DNA of 64,000 nt from Palaemon carinicauda (Eukaryota; Arthropoda; Malacostraca; Decapoda; Palaemonidae). Both the position numbers and the translations under genes were made by a program. The notes under the pieces are model-generated. The model had not been told where the DNA came from. It saw nothing but the letters and a program-made list of their open reading frames with translations, and did no database searches. The DNA lies in the NCBI RefSeq assembly GCF_036898095.1, contig NC_090767.1:26132654-26196653 (forward strand), read 5' to 3'. Positions 54,001 through 64,000 of the stretch are shown piece after piece; within the stretch, counting starts at the first letter, position 1; each line of letters begins with the position of its first letter.

Positions 54001-54360
54001 TGACAAATTCGAAGATAATTTGTTTTTTTCCAAACCATACAAACCTTAGCTATTTACATAGGGTATTACTTTCGGCGTAGCTGAAATGGCGAGCCATTAG
54101 ATTTTTAACGAGGGTTAACTACCCCCTTGCTAGTTAGCGAGGGGGTAGGGGAGGGGTAGCTTGCTACCCCTCCCCCCTCACACACCGGTGAACTGAACTG
54201 ATTCACTTCGCTTAGAGGTAGGACTTCACGGGGGACAGGGCTAGCGGGCAAGTATGTGTAAATAGCTAAGGTTTGTATAGTTAGGAAAAATACAAATTAT
54301 CTCCGAATTTGTCATTTGTTCCGTAACCGAAATACAAACCACGCTATTTACATAGGGTGA
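54001..54360 (-). repeat. Element 4 right terminal repeat and internal complementary region
   Basis: TGACAAATTCGAAGATAATT at 54,002 returns inverted at about 54,258-54,315 (AAATAGCTAAGGTTTGTATA to GAATTTGTCA), followed by the left-end complement, TTGTTCCGTAACCGAAATAC. The 190 bp between hold GAGCCATTAGATTTTTAACG, the uninterrupted version of the site into which element 1 jumped in element 2. Confidence 0.88.
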
Positions 54361-54839
54361 CTTAATCCTTAGGTAGGGTGGTAAGTCCCAGCCTTACTGG
54401 CTTTGGCTTTGCTCGGGGACTCAGAATCCGAGTGTGTAGCACTCGAGATAAGGAGTCCCTGCACCTCGCAAGTTCCTTGCTCCACAAGGAACGAGCGGCC
54501 TACATAAGCTTGTGTGTGAAGGAATGAAGTGTGACTCGTCCTAGGAAGTCGACCTGAAGCCCTTTAGATGGAATTCTAGGCTAGGACGTTCCCAATACCA
54601 CCTCGTCAGGGTATGGGGGACGGGACAGTATTATTTAATACTAGGAACACAAGGAAGCATGGTGTACCTGCAGTGGTTTGAGGTCAGCTATGCAGAGAAC
54701 CCAGGATGCTGCTTTCCCCAAGAGAGGGGGGAGGATGAAGAAAAGAGTAAGGGCCAGGCATACTTTTTCATTCATGCAGACTAAAACCGGGTAACAATGC
54801 TCTCAACCTTCTGCTACTTGTCCATTAAGGAGCCTGAGG

Positions 54840-56294
54840 TTAGACTAGCTGTTGTGTAGCCACCACAGGGCCGAAAGAGAATGTATCGAGCCTCCTGTGG
54901 GTCACGTCCTGCAGGTAGTGGGCTGTGAAGGTCGTTTGACGCTTCCGGACCCCAGCCTGTAGAACCTGCGTCACTGAGAAGTTTCTCGTGGATGTCAGGG
55001 ACGTAGCGATGCCTCTGACATCGTGTGCTCTAGGGCGACGTGACGGAGGAGGGTCTGGATTCAGGGAATGGTGGATGACCCTGCCAATCCAAGCTGAGAT
55101 GGTGTTCTTCGTGACCCTCCTCTCCGTTCTTCCTGTGCTCACAAACAGGGCTTGCACTCGAGGACGAACTGCAGCTGTTCTCTTAAGATAGAGCCTCAGA
55201 CTCCTTACTGGGCACAGTAGGGGATGGTCTGGGTCATCTGTTACAGAACTGAGACTCGAAATCCTGAAGGAGTCGAACCGTGGGTCCGGAACTCCAGGAT
55301 TCTGAGTCTTAGCAACAAACTCAGGGACGAACCCGGACATTACCTCCCCCCATCCCCGTGAATGGGCGACGTCGTACAAGAGACCGTGAAGTTCACTGAC
55401 TCGCTTGGCTGAGGCCAGAGCGAGCAGGAACATCGTCTTCCAAGTCAGGTGACGATCAGAAGCCTGGCGTAATGGTTCGAATGGAGGTCTCTTAAGAGCC
55501 CTGAGGACACGAACCACGTTCCATGGAGGAGGTCTCACTTCCGACTGAGGGCAGGTAAGCTCGTAGCTTCATATGAGTAGAGAAAGTTCCAGCGAGGAGG
55601 AAATGTCCGTTCCTTTCAGCCTGAAGGCCAGGCTTAAGGCTGAGCGACAGCCTTTCACCGCCGAGACCGAAAGGCGCATTTCTTCCCGCAATTACACAAG
55701 AAACTCCGCTATTGCTGGAATAGTGGCATCGAGAGGAGAGATACCCCTTCCACGACACCAACCACAGAAGACTCTCCACTTTGCCTGGTAGACCCCTGTA
55801 AATGACTTTCGCAGGTGTCAAGACATCCTCTCCGCAACTTGTTGCGAAAAGCCTCTCTCTGTGAGGAGATGCTGGATAGTCTCCAGGCGTGAAGCCAAAG
55901 CGATGCTACGGCTTTGTGGAAGATGTTGCAGTGTGGTTGCTTGAGTAGCTCGTGTCGTGGAGGAAGTTCTCCCAGGAGTTCTGTCAGGAGCTGCAGAAGG
56001 TCCGGGAACCACTCTGCATGATGCCATAGAGGAGCTATTAAGGTCATTGACAGGTTGACCGATAGTCTGGTCTTGTTGAGCACCCTTCTCATCAGACAGA
56101 ACGGTGGGAAAGCGTAAACGTCGATGTTGTCCCACCGTTGTTGGAAGGCATCTTGCCAGAGTGCCTTGGGGTCCGGGACTGGGGAACAGTACAGCGGAAG
56201 ATTGAAGTTCAAGGCTGTCGCGAACAGGTCCACCGTTGGGGAACCCCACAAAGTCAGGACTTTGTTGGCTACTAGAGGATCCAAAGACACTCAC
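54840..56294 (-). pseudogene. Element 4 tyrosine recombinase, nearly complete
   Basis: The catalytic half is open from 55,538 to 54,840 (232 codons): LASAKRVSELHGLL (Arg), RAHDVRGIATSL (His-x-x-Arg) and TFTAHYLQDVTHRRLD (Tyr), so all catalytic residues are present. The N-terminal half is in pieces at 56,294-55,818 (the part lying in the -1 frame of the RNase H extension) and 55,821-55,492. Frameshifts near 55,820 and 55,600-55,500 break it. The RNase H extension itself (PTVDLFATALNFNLPLYCSP, 56,290-55,709) overlaps this region in another frame. Confidence 0.83.
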
Positions 56295-58458
56295 ACTCGG
56301 TACTCACTATCTGCGATGCTCTGCTCAGACTGTCGGCGAGCACATTCCTCTTGCCCGGAATGAAGAGAGCCGATAGTGGAATCGAGTGGACTTCGGTCCA
56401 TCTCAGTATCTCTACTGCAAGATGGGATAGCTGTTGTGAAAAGGTACCTCCCTGCTTGTTGATGTAAGCCACTACCGTGGTGTTGTCGCTCATGACCACC
56501 ACGGAGTGACCCGCCAGGATCTGTTGGAATTGTTGAAGTGCCAGGAATACGGCCTTCATTTCTAGCAGATTTATGTGGAGGCACTTTTCTGATTCTGACC
56601 AGAGGCCTGAGGTTCTGTGGTTCAGAACGTGGGCCCCCCACCCTTCTTTTGAAGCGTCCGAGAACAGCATCAAATCCGGGGGGAGGACGAGAAGATCCAC
56701 TCCCTTTCGGAGGTTTTCGTCTGTCACCCACCACTGAAGGTCCGTCCGTTCAGCAGGACCCATAGGGACCAGAATGTCCGGGGAATCGTGGCCTTGATTC
56801 CACCGGGACTTGAGCCGCCATTGCAGGGATCTCATCCTGAGGCAGCCATTTGGAACTAGACGGGCCAGGGAGGAAAGGTGACCTAGGAGACGTAAAAACG
56901 ATTGGGCTGGAAGCTCTTCCCGTCTGAGGAAAGGATCTGCGACCCTCCTCAGCCTTGCTATCCTGTCGTCTGACGGAAAGGCTTTGTGGAGATTGGTGTC
57001 CAATATCATGCCTAGATATACCAAAAGCTCCTTGCCGTTGATGTGCATGCTCCTCTGACTTGAGGTCCACAGACCTGAGCATTCCCGACCGTCCAGGGTC
57101 GCACCCCAACCCAAATCCGACGCGTCTGAGAATAGTACGTGGTTTGGGTTCTGAACTGCTAGGAAAAGTCCCTCTCTCAGACTGATATTGTCGTTCCACC
57201 AATTCAGGCATGCCTTTACTGGTTCGGAGACCGGGATTGAGACCGTCTCTAACGTCTTGTCCTTCTTCCAGTGAAAGGCTAGATGGAACTGGAGAGGTCG
57301 AAGGTGTAGCCTTCCTAGCGAGACAAACTGCTCCAGGGATGATAGAGTTCCTACTAGACTCATCCAATTCCTGACTGAGCACCGTTCTCTCTTCAACATT
57401 AGTTGGACTTTGAGCAGGGCTTGCTCTATTCGGGTGGCAGACGGAAAAGCCCGAAAAACTGGACTGCGAATCTCCATCCCTAAATACAGTATAGTTTGGG
57501 ATGGAATCAGCTGGGACTTTTCTAGGTTGACCAAAAGTCCCAATTCCTTGGTCAGATCCAATGTCCAATGAAGATCCTGCAGACAGCGATGACTGGACGA
57601 GGCTCTGAGAAGCCAGTCGTCCAAGTACAGGGAGGCTCGGATTCCCTATAAATGGAGGAATTTTGCTACATTCCTCATAAGCCTCGTAAACACGAGAGGA
57701 GCAGGACTTAGGCCAAAGCACAGGGCCCGAAACTGGTATACCACATTTTTTAAAATAAACCTCAGAAACGGTTGGGAATCTGGGTGTATAGGGATGTGGA
57801 AGTACGCGTCTCGTAGGTCGAGAGAGACCATCCAGTCTCCCTTTCTGACCGCTGCTAAGACTGATTTCGTGGTCTCCCTGGTGAACTTTGTTTTCGTAAC
57901 AAAGACGTTGAGCGCACTGACGTCTAGCACCGGTCTCCAACCTCCTGTCTTCTTCGGGACTAGGAAGAGACGGTTGTAAAACCCCGGTGATTGAAGGTCC
58001 GAGACTTTCACCACCGCTCCCTTCTCTAGCAACAGAGACACTTCTAGGTTTAGGGCTTGTCTCTTTGACTCCTCTCGGTACCTGGGAGAGAGGTCGATGG
58101 GGGAAGTCGCTAGAGGAGGTTTGCGTACAAATGGAATTTTGTACCCCTCTCTGAGCAACCGAACAGACTGTTGGTCTGCACCCCTCTTCTCCCAGGCCTG
58201 CCAGAAGCTCTTCAATCTGGCTCCTACTGCTGTCTGAGGCTGTGGGCAGTCAGACTCTGCCACGTGAGGACTTGGCTCCTCTCTTCTTTCCTCTCTTTCC
58301 CTCGGCACGAGTACTTCCCCTGCTGGGAGCTCTGCCACGAAAGGGCGGGATAAATCTGGACGCCGGAGTGTCGATCCTGGGTCTAGCAGAAAAGGATGTA
58401 GAAGGAGTCCCCTTGCGAGCAGAGGACGCCACCAAGTCATGGGTGTCCTTCTGCACAA
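56272..58458 (-). pseudogene. Element 4 RT with fused duplicate RNase H
   Basis: One frame on the minus strand, broken only by a TAG at 57,646-57,648. RT: RLFLVPKKTGGWRPVLDVSA, SLDLRDAYFHIPIHPDS, ALCFGLSPAPLVFTRL, then after the stop the catalytic YLDDWLLRASS, and TILYLGMEIRS. The first RNase H begins (HVLFSDASDLGWGATLDGRE) and reaches SMHINGKELL. There it switches in frame to VYLGMILDTNLHKAFPSDDR, the end of an RT of another lineage. That copy supplies a full RNase H (LMLFSDASKEGWGAH, NLLEMKAVFLAL, SDNTTVVAYINKQGG, GKRNVLADSLSRA). A small insertion at about 56,290 shifts the frame before the extension. Confidence 0.88.
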
Positions 58459-60739
58459 GTGAAGAAGCTATGTCCTTAACCAATTGTTGTGGAAACAAAA
58501 ACTTTGATAAGGGAGCAAAGAGCAGTTCTGATCTCTGACAGGGAGTAACTCCTGCCGAAAGAAAAGAGCAAAGGGACTCTCGCTTCTTTAAGACTCCCGA
58601 CGTAAAAGAGGAGGCAAGCTCATTGGAACCATCGCGGATGGCTTTATCCATACAGGACATTATCAGTAAGGCAACATCTCTCTCAGCCGATGAGATTTTC
58701 CTACTTAAGGCTCCCAAAGACCAGTCAAGGAAGTTGAAAACTTCAAAGGCTCTGTATACGCCTTTCAGCAGATGGTCAAGGTCCGAGGAGGACCAACTAA
58801 TCTTCGAGCGTCTCATGGCTAGGCGTCGGGGAGAGTCTACGAGGCTTGAGAAGTCACCCTGGGTAGAGGCAGGGACTCCCAAGCCGAGAACTTCTCCCGC
58901 GGCATACCAGACGCTCGATCTAGACGAGAGCTTTGACGGAGGGAAGGCAAAGGCCGTCTTCCCCAAACTCCTCCTGGTATCCAACCAGTCGCCTAAAAGT
59001 CGTAAAGCTCTCTTGGAAGAGCGAGAGAGCACTAGCTTTGTAAAGGCTGGCATGTTAGCAGGTAAGCCTAGAGCAAACTCAGACGGTGGCGAACGAGGAG
59101 CAACAGTGACGAAGTGATCGGGAAAAAGCTCCTTGAAAATTAACATGACTTTCTTAAAGTCCATTGATGGAGGAACCGTTCTAGGTTCGTCTACATCCGA
59201 AGGATGATCATCATGATGAGGGTCAGCAACGTCCTCATCAGAAGGATCCTCATCCGACAACTGCTGAGTAACAAGCAAAGGGGTTGGCAATGCTTGACAC
59301 GCAGAGTCCACACGCACTGGTGCATTAGTAGCAGTCCAGGACGCTACGTCATGTAACTGCTTATCAGCCTGACTGTCAACAACAACAGGAGCGGGAGGAC
59401 GCTCGACGTCAACTCGAGACTGTTTTGACTGCCTAGACTGAGCAGTCAAAACAACTCTAGACTGCGGTGGTTGACGCTCAGCGTCAAAACAAGTCAACTC
59501 TGCTGGTTGGCGAACGTCCTGAACGTCAACAAGAGCATTAGGAAGTGGCTGAACGTCCATATGCGGCTGAAAGTCAACCCGCGACTGCATCGAGTGAGGC
59601 TCTACAAAGCGTGACTGACGTGACTTAGCTACGCCAACGTCAACAGGACGAGCAAAGGCTCGTTTTGGCGGCTGAAGGCCAGGATCTCGATGAGTTAAGC
59701 GGCGAGGATCATCGTGAACCTTATCGGCAGAATAGTCTTCCATAAGGGAGGCGAGCTTAATCTGCATGTCTTGCAGCACAACCCATTTAGGATCAACGGG
59801 AATGGGTGCGGTAAAAGACGGGGTTAACGTCTGAGACGGCACAACTTTGCCTACACCAAGACTCTCTGAGCCTGTGTAACGTTGCTGCTTAGGCGGCGAG
59901 CAGTCTTCCGATGACTGCAAAGGGTCAGAGCTGTCCCAATGGCTACAACCAGGACGCTGGACCTGTCCTGAAGGGACCGACTTTCGCTTAAGGGGCCTAG
60001 AAACCTTGCTCCACGGTTTCTTATGCGAAAAGCCTTCGGATGACGAGGAGAAAATGGTCTCTCTCGTCTTATGGTAGGGGCGATCTTGGTGAGACACGCC
60101 TGTTACCATAGAGGGAACGTCTGTTCGCTGATCAAGGCCTCTCGAACCCATAAGTCGTACGACATTACTTCTCCCCTGGGCTTGGGAGCTTGCAAGAGGT
60201 CTCGGACTAGGCGAACGACAGGCACGAACAGACGAACCCTCGGTCGCAACACTGACAACACTTTGCGGACTAATCACTTTCCCACGATTTTCCGCTGTGG
60301 CACTCTGACACTTTAGCTCTTTAACGTCAGCCATGAGTTGATTACGATCTGTTGCTAACGATTCAACTCTTTCACCCAAAGCATGAATGGCACGTAACAT
60401 GTCTCGCATCGATGGTTCCTGAGTGCCAGTAGGGGGTTCAGGCACAACCACTACAGGGGAAGGATTAGGTTCAGGGGCATGTGGAGAGGAAAAATCTACT
60501 GATCTAGAGGAACTCCTCCTTACCCTATCTCTCTCTAGCTTACGAGAATACTTGTCGTATTCGAGCCAATCGAATTCCGAAAGGCCCACGCATTCCTCAC
60601 ACCGATCTCCTAATTGACAGGTTTTACCCCGACAATTAGAACACACAGTATGTGGGTCGAGAGAGGCCTTTGGAAGACGCCTATTGCCATCCCTAGCATT
60701 ACACTTACGAAATCTAGGGGCTTGTGAAGCGTCAGCCAT
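58250..60739 (-). CDS. gag: Element 4 gag (intact, 829 codons)
   Basis: A complete frame from ATG (MADASQAPRFRKCNARDGN) to a stop at 58,250. Near residues 33-50 it has a Cys-rich motif, CSNCRGKTCQLGDRCEEC, likely zinc-binding, followed by a charged helical stretch. A Ser/Pro/Arg/Asp/Gln-rich middle of about 450 residues follows, then a capsid-like part (residues 530-760) with an acidic lead-in (DEDPSDEDVADPHHDDHPSD). It ends in a basic Arg/Gly tail (RGRAPSRGSTRAEGKRGKKR). Role as RNA-packaging protein is inferred from position and composition. Its end overlaps RT by about 200 nt in another frame. Unlike gag of element 1, no intron is needed. Confidence 0.85.
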   Translation of the reverse strand: MADASQAPRFRKCNARDGNRRLPKASLDPHTVCSNCRGKTCQLGDRCEECVGLSEFDWLEYDKYSRKLERDRVRRSSSRSVDFSSPHAPEPNPSPVVVVPEPPTGTQEPSMRDMLRAIHALGERVESLATDRNQLMADVKELKCQSATAENRGKVISPQSVVSVATEGSSVRACRSPSPRPLASSQAQGRSNVVRLMGSRGLDQRTDVPSMVTGVSHQDRPYHKTRETIFSSSSEGFSHKKPWSKVSRPLKRKSVPSGQVQRPGCSHWDSSDPLQSSEDCSPPKQQRYTGSESLGVGKVVPSQTLTPSFTAPIPVDPKWVVLQDMQIKLASLMEDYSADKVHDDPRRLTHRDPGLQPPKRAFARPVDVGVAKSRQSRFVEPHSMQSRVDFQPHMDVQPLPNALVDVQDVRQPAELTCFDAERQPPQSRVVLTAQSRQSKQSRVDVERPPAPVVVDSQADKQLHDVASWTATNAPVRVDSACQALPTPLLVTQQLSDEDPSDEDVADPHHDDHPSDVDEPRTVPPSMDFKKVMLIFKELFPDHFVTVAPRSPPSEFALGLPANMPAFTKLVLSRSSKRALRLLGDWLDTRRSLGKTAFAFPPSKLSSRSSVWYAAGEVLGLGVPASTQGDFSSLVDSPRRLAMRRSKISWSSSDLDHLLKGVYRAFEVFNFLDWSLGALSRKISSAERDVALLIMSCMDKAIRDGSNELASSFTSGVLKKRESLCSFLSAGVTPCQRSELLFAPLSKFLFPQQLVKDIASSLVQKDTHDLVASSARKGTPSTSFSARPRIDTPASRFIPPFRGRAPSRGSTRAEGKRGKKRGAKSSRGRV

Positions 60740-61100
60740 TTTGAATTAGTCAAAGAAAGTCCAAAAAAACAATCCAAGTCATCAACAATTAAATCTGTCC
60801 AATAAAGAGTTCAAGAGTTTAAGTTGAGGAAAAACACCTGCACTGCGAAAGCTCAAACCAAAATGAAGTACTTCACCAAATATGTTGAGAAAACTCCAGG
60901 TTATACAGCGAGTATTGGTACGTCTTGTCGTCAAGGTCGACAGAGAAGAATTGAGGCTTGTTTACATGCATGTGTGGTATCTGGCCGATCGCTCGCGAGT
61001 TTTTGTGTGTTTTTCTGTCGAGCCGCTGGAGCAGCAGCTATTATATATTCACCGGCTAAGTTAAATATTTAAAAAAAAAATTCATAATCGACTTATGATA
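60740..61100 (-). other. Element 4 leader
   Basis: Non-coding on the minus strand between the gag ATG and the end of element 5. It holds GCCGGTGAATATATAATAGC near 61,030-61,050, perhaps part of the lineage B left end. It shows no match to lineage A ends. Confidence 0.55.
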
Positions 61101-61907
61101 AAATATAACAAATCTTAAAATTTGTATTTTTCCTATTCATAAAAACCTGAGTCCAATTTGGGAGATCACTTTGGCGCAAGCTAGAATCGGTTGCTGAAGT
61201 GGATAACGAGCATCGCAAAGCCCCTCCCCCTCCACAGATGCTTCTCTATTCAATCTTGCTGCTTCAACCCAGGACTCAGAGGGACGGTTTGTTCCCCCGC
61301 GACATACAAACCCTCGTCCTTTGCTTCTGGAGACTCATGGCCTCCTTGGATGGTCAGATGGCCCCTCAGAAACCCATGGAGGATTCTGTATCTTCCCTGA
61401 ATGTCTTCAAGGCTTGTTCTGTGGAGAAGCAAAGCCGAGACACTATGACCACCTATAAGTTTATCGTGGGGATGACAAGCTGATAGGTCCCGGGACGTAC
61501 ATATTTCTGTTTTGTACCAAATCAAAGAGACACTTCCCCAAAATGACATATCAGCAAGAGTCCAACACCAGGAAAATGAGTAATGGGTTGGTATTAGATT
61601 CGCCATCTGAAAACTCACATGAAGAATGGGGAGATATACCTCTTTGGTTACACAGAAGTTTGAAGTGCTACTCACCAGCATCTTGTCTGACCAGCTTGCA
61701 GCACTTCAATCGCTGACCCCATGAGAGAGGCAGAGAAAGGAGGAGAAGAGCCAGTTATACTACATTCATTTCCAACTTCTGTTAAAAAGATACCATAGAT
61801 GAGATGCAATCTGTCCTCATAAGGGAGCTGGGATTCCTACACAACGGTTTGAACAGCCACCACGGATCCAAGTATCAAGAACTCAATAGACTTGCGGATA
61901 CATTCTC

Positions 61908-62866
61908 TCATGTAGAAGGATGTGAAGGTGGTCTGCCTTCCCTGACACCTGCCTTCCTCACCTGGCCCACTGACTGGTTTCTTTTGAAAGTAGGGAGAGT
62001 TGGGGCAATACCCCTGACTTCATCAGCCAGATAGTAAGCTCTCTGTTGAGGCTCACGAAGCCAGAAAGACACCGTGTTCCCTAACAGCTCTTTCTTAGAT
62101 CTGGCAAACCCATCGAAGAGATTCCTACACTCCGGCCTGAGGAGTGGGGTTCTCTTCATACAACACCCAAGAGACCTTACCGAATACAAGATCCTCTCGT
62201 CTTCCTCACCGCCTGACACCTCCGGGGGGGAGGGGATGGAGGATTCACACCTGGGGTCCTATGCTGCCAGATTCTTTATCTTTGCCACAGAGTTGGGCAC
62301 AAAACTAAAGGAGACCTCCTTGGCTACGTAAGAAATACCGTGCAACTCGCTCGCTCCCTTAGTCGACAGTAAGGATGGTAGGAAGAATGTCTTGAGATCC
62401 TATCCCTTTCTGATTCAGTCCTCTTCAAAGGTTCGAATGGGGTACGCGTAAGAAACCTGATTACTAGGGTCGCATCCCACTACAGGGGCCTAAGATCCCA
62501 GGGTGGGCAACATTGTTTGAAGCTCCTCACGAGCATTGACAGCTCCTAAAAAGCCAAGAGGATTTTATCTTCCAGTGGATACACCACACTCTAGGCCTAG
62601 AGGTAACCTTTGATGGCTGCAACCAAGAGATGTTTTTCCCGATGAAGGAAGACGAAGAAATCCCTTTCTACGACACCAATCACAGGATATGGCCCACTTA
62701 GCCTGGTACACAGATGCAGTGGACCTCTGGAGATAACTAGACATCTCATGTGTAATGCCTTGTGAAAAGCCTTTCGTTTAAAGGAGATACTCAACAGTGA
62801 AGAGATAAAGACTCCAAGGGCAAGTGGTAACTGCGCAGGTGCGGCTGACAAAGAAGAGGTGGCCAT
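61908..62866 (-). pseudogene. Element 5 tyrosine recombinase remnant
   Basis: The C-terminal part at 62,219-61,908 includes YLADEVRGIAPTLPTFKRNQ, the counterpart of AHDVRGIATSL in element 4. The catalytic His is Asp here. The N-terminal region lies at 62,866-62,597. The stretch between them shows no usable frame. The Tyr motif is not recognisable. Confidence 0.65.
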
Positions 62867-64000
62867 AAGGATAGTTCTCTTGGGACCTCAACCAGAAGAG
62901 CCGGCAGATCGGGATACCACTCGGACTGTGGCCATCTGGGAGCCACCAAGGTCATTCCGATTCCTGTCATAATCAACACCCTGTTGATTACTGGCCAAAT
63001 CAGGGTGAATGGGGGAAAGGTGTAAATGTCCATGTGATCGCAGAGGTGTTGCCAGGCTTCTTCAAACACTGCCCAAGGATTGCAAACAGGTTGATCCCCA
63101 GTGAACCCCACAGGGCAAGAAGCCTTTCGTCCATGAAAGGCTGTAGAGACCACTCTGCTCCTGCAGCCTGGCCCTGATGGCTGAATGTGTGGACTAGGTC
63201 ATTCATCTTACCCAGAATGCACCTTGCTGAAAATGCTACAGGGTGAAACCCTGCCCAAATAAGCATCTGCTTCACAAACTTGCCGAGGGGAGCGCTAGAA
63301 CATGCCTTCTCACTTGCTGATGTAGGCCATTACAGCGACTACCAAGTGCTTCCTCAAACTTTCTTGGAACACTTGCAGACAGAGGAAAGACACTCGCATC
63401 TCGAGGACGTTGATGTGCAGATGCCTGTATTCCTTGGACCACACTCCTGATACAAAAACAGATGAAGATTCGGACTTAAGAAGTCATGTGGGACTTCCTG
63501 ATAAGGATTGTTCTTGTCGAGCCACCAGGCAAGATCGTTTCGGACTTCCTGTGATACCGGCACAAGATGTAACGGGAGATGATTGCTTGCTACCCAGTGA
63601 TACTTCAGGCACCACAGAAGGGAACTCTGGTGGAGAAACCCTAGAGGAATAAGCTTCTCTTACATAGACTGATGTCTGAGATGTTGCCAATGTTAAACTG
63701 GAGCAACTGTCTTTGACAGGAACAGTCGTGCAACCTCCCCAAGCTTGCCGATGCCATCGTCTATGGGAAAATGTCTGCTGCTGCTAAGTCTATCAGCATG
63801 CCCAGGTACTTCACACCCTCTACTTGGGTATATTTTAACTTTTCCCAGTTTACCGCAATCCCCAGATCGTGGCAAAGTGCAAAAAGTCGATCTCGATTCT
63901 GAAGCAACTGTCTCTTTGAAGAGGCCAGGATCAACCAGTCGTTGAGATACATCAGCAGTCTCATCTTTCACGAGTGGGCCCAAGCGGCTACCACAATGTA
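62791..64000 (-). pseudogene. Element 5 RT - RNase H remnant
   Basis: From the right edge: MYLNDWLILASSKRQLLQNR (63,964), the counterpart of YLDDWL with the first catalytic Asp changed to Asn; then VKYLGMLIDLAAADIFP (63,800); RNase H traces at 63,560-63,350; the end of RNase H at 63,275 (MLIWAGFHPVAFSARCILGK); and the extension at 63,150-62,800 (MDIYTFPPFTLIWPVINRVL). Frameshifts are frequent. The RT start lies beyond the window. Confidence 0.72.

Larger units (their letters stand above)
54001..61100 (-). mobile_element. DIRS element 4 (minus), chimeric
   Basis: Right end at 54,001, left part near 61,100. Order on the minus strand: leader, gag (intact), RT, partial RNase H, a second RT end and RNase H, recombinase, internal complementary region, right repeat. 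The 3' half and right end belong to lineage A, like element 2. Gag, the first RT and the leader differ from lineage A (lineage B). The left end predicted by the internal region (GTTCCGTAACCGAAATACAA) is not found at 61.0-61.1 kb, which agrees with a hybrid. Confidence 0.85.
61104..64000 (-). mobile_element. DIRS element 5 (minus), old, runs off the window
   Basis: Right end at about 61,104 (AACAAATCTTAAAATTTGTA, CACTTTGGCGCAAGCTAGAA) and a trace of internal complementary region near 61,290 (TTTGTTCCCCCGCGACATAC). Then a recombinase remnant, RNase H and RT up to the window edge. It is the most diverged of the large copies. Between 61,350 and 61,900 it is non-coding. Confidence 0.72.

Noticed and set aside
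56750..57940. 396-codon minus-strand frame as an independent gene
   Set aside because: It lies entirely under RT/RNase H in the -1 frame and has no motif of its own; treated as the overlap frame leading to the recombinase.
58623..59117. 164-codon plus-strand frame
   Set aside because: Antisense shadow of element 4 gag.
61250..61681. 143-codon minus-strand frame in element 5
   Set aside because: It lies in the 3' non-coding part of the element, matches no DIRS protein of the other copies, and crosses the expected internal complementary region.
32554..64000. Possible methyltransferase domain in the DIRS elements
   Set aside because: Some DIRS elements encode one after RNase H, but no such motif was seen in any copy; the segment between RNase H and recombinase is a short extension only.

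Overview
The window is repeat-dominated nuclear DNA of an animal, most likely a decapod crustacean (shrimp-like). The grounds are long GA, AT, GT and TAA microsatellites, AT-rich unique DNA, several dispersed short repeat families, Ty3, mariner/Tc1-type and CR1-like elements, and above all many DIRS-like tyrosine-recombinase retrotransposons, a group known to be common in Decapoda. The decapod call is an inference from repeat content. No host gene can be called with confidence. No prokaryotic operon, CRISPR array or tRNA was seen.

Regions: 1-10.4 kb is AT-rich non-coding DNA with microsatellites, a three-unit tandem repeat and decayed LINE pieces. At 10,395-15,151 lies a young Ty3 element of CsRn1 type with 333-bp LTRs and a TACT target duplication. 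A dead mariner follows (16.8-18.0 kb). A CR1-like LINE occupies 18.3-21.6 kb; it is interrupted by a TAA-tailed repeat and carries an expanded 36-bp minisatellite. From 21.6 to 32.5 kb there is a patchwork: LINE RT with a foldback inserted, DIRS fragments, a nearly intact IS630/Tc1-type transposon (26,467-27,876), a piggyBac-like MITE and a DIRS RT remnant.

From 32.5 kb to the end the window is a nest of DIRS-like elements. Element 1 (32,651-40,809, plus) has inverted terminal repeats, an internal complementary region, gag with a likely intron, an intact RT-RNase H frame and an overlapping recombinase frame. It sits inside the right terminal repeat of element 2 (32,554-47,812, minus). An uninterrupted copy of the target exists at 54.1 kb. 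Element 2 also carries a roughly 0.76-kb insertion. Elements 3 (48.1-51.7 kb), 4 (54.0-61.1 kb) and 5 (61.1 kb to the edge) follow on the minus strand. Element 4 is an in-frame chimera of two DIRS lineages: after a partial RNase H it restarts at the end of RT and runs through a second, complete RNase H into the recombinase.

How the parts work together: gag packages RNA, RT-RNase H copies it, and the tyrosine recombinase inserts a circular cDNA using the joined ends, whose complement is stored in the internal region. Every copy here has at least one lesion, so none looks autonomous, although several single ORFs are intact and could act in trans.
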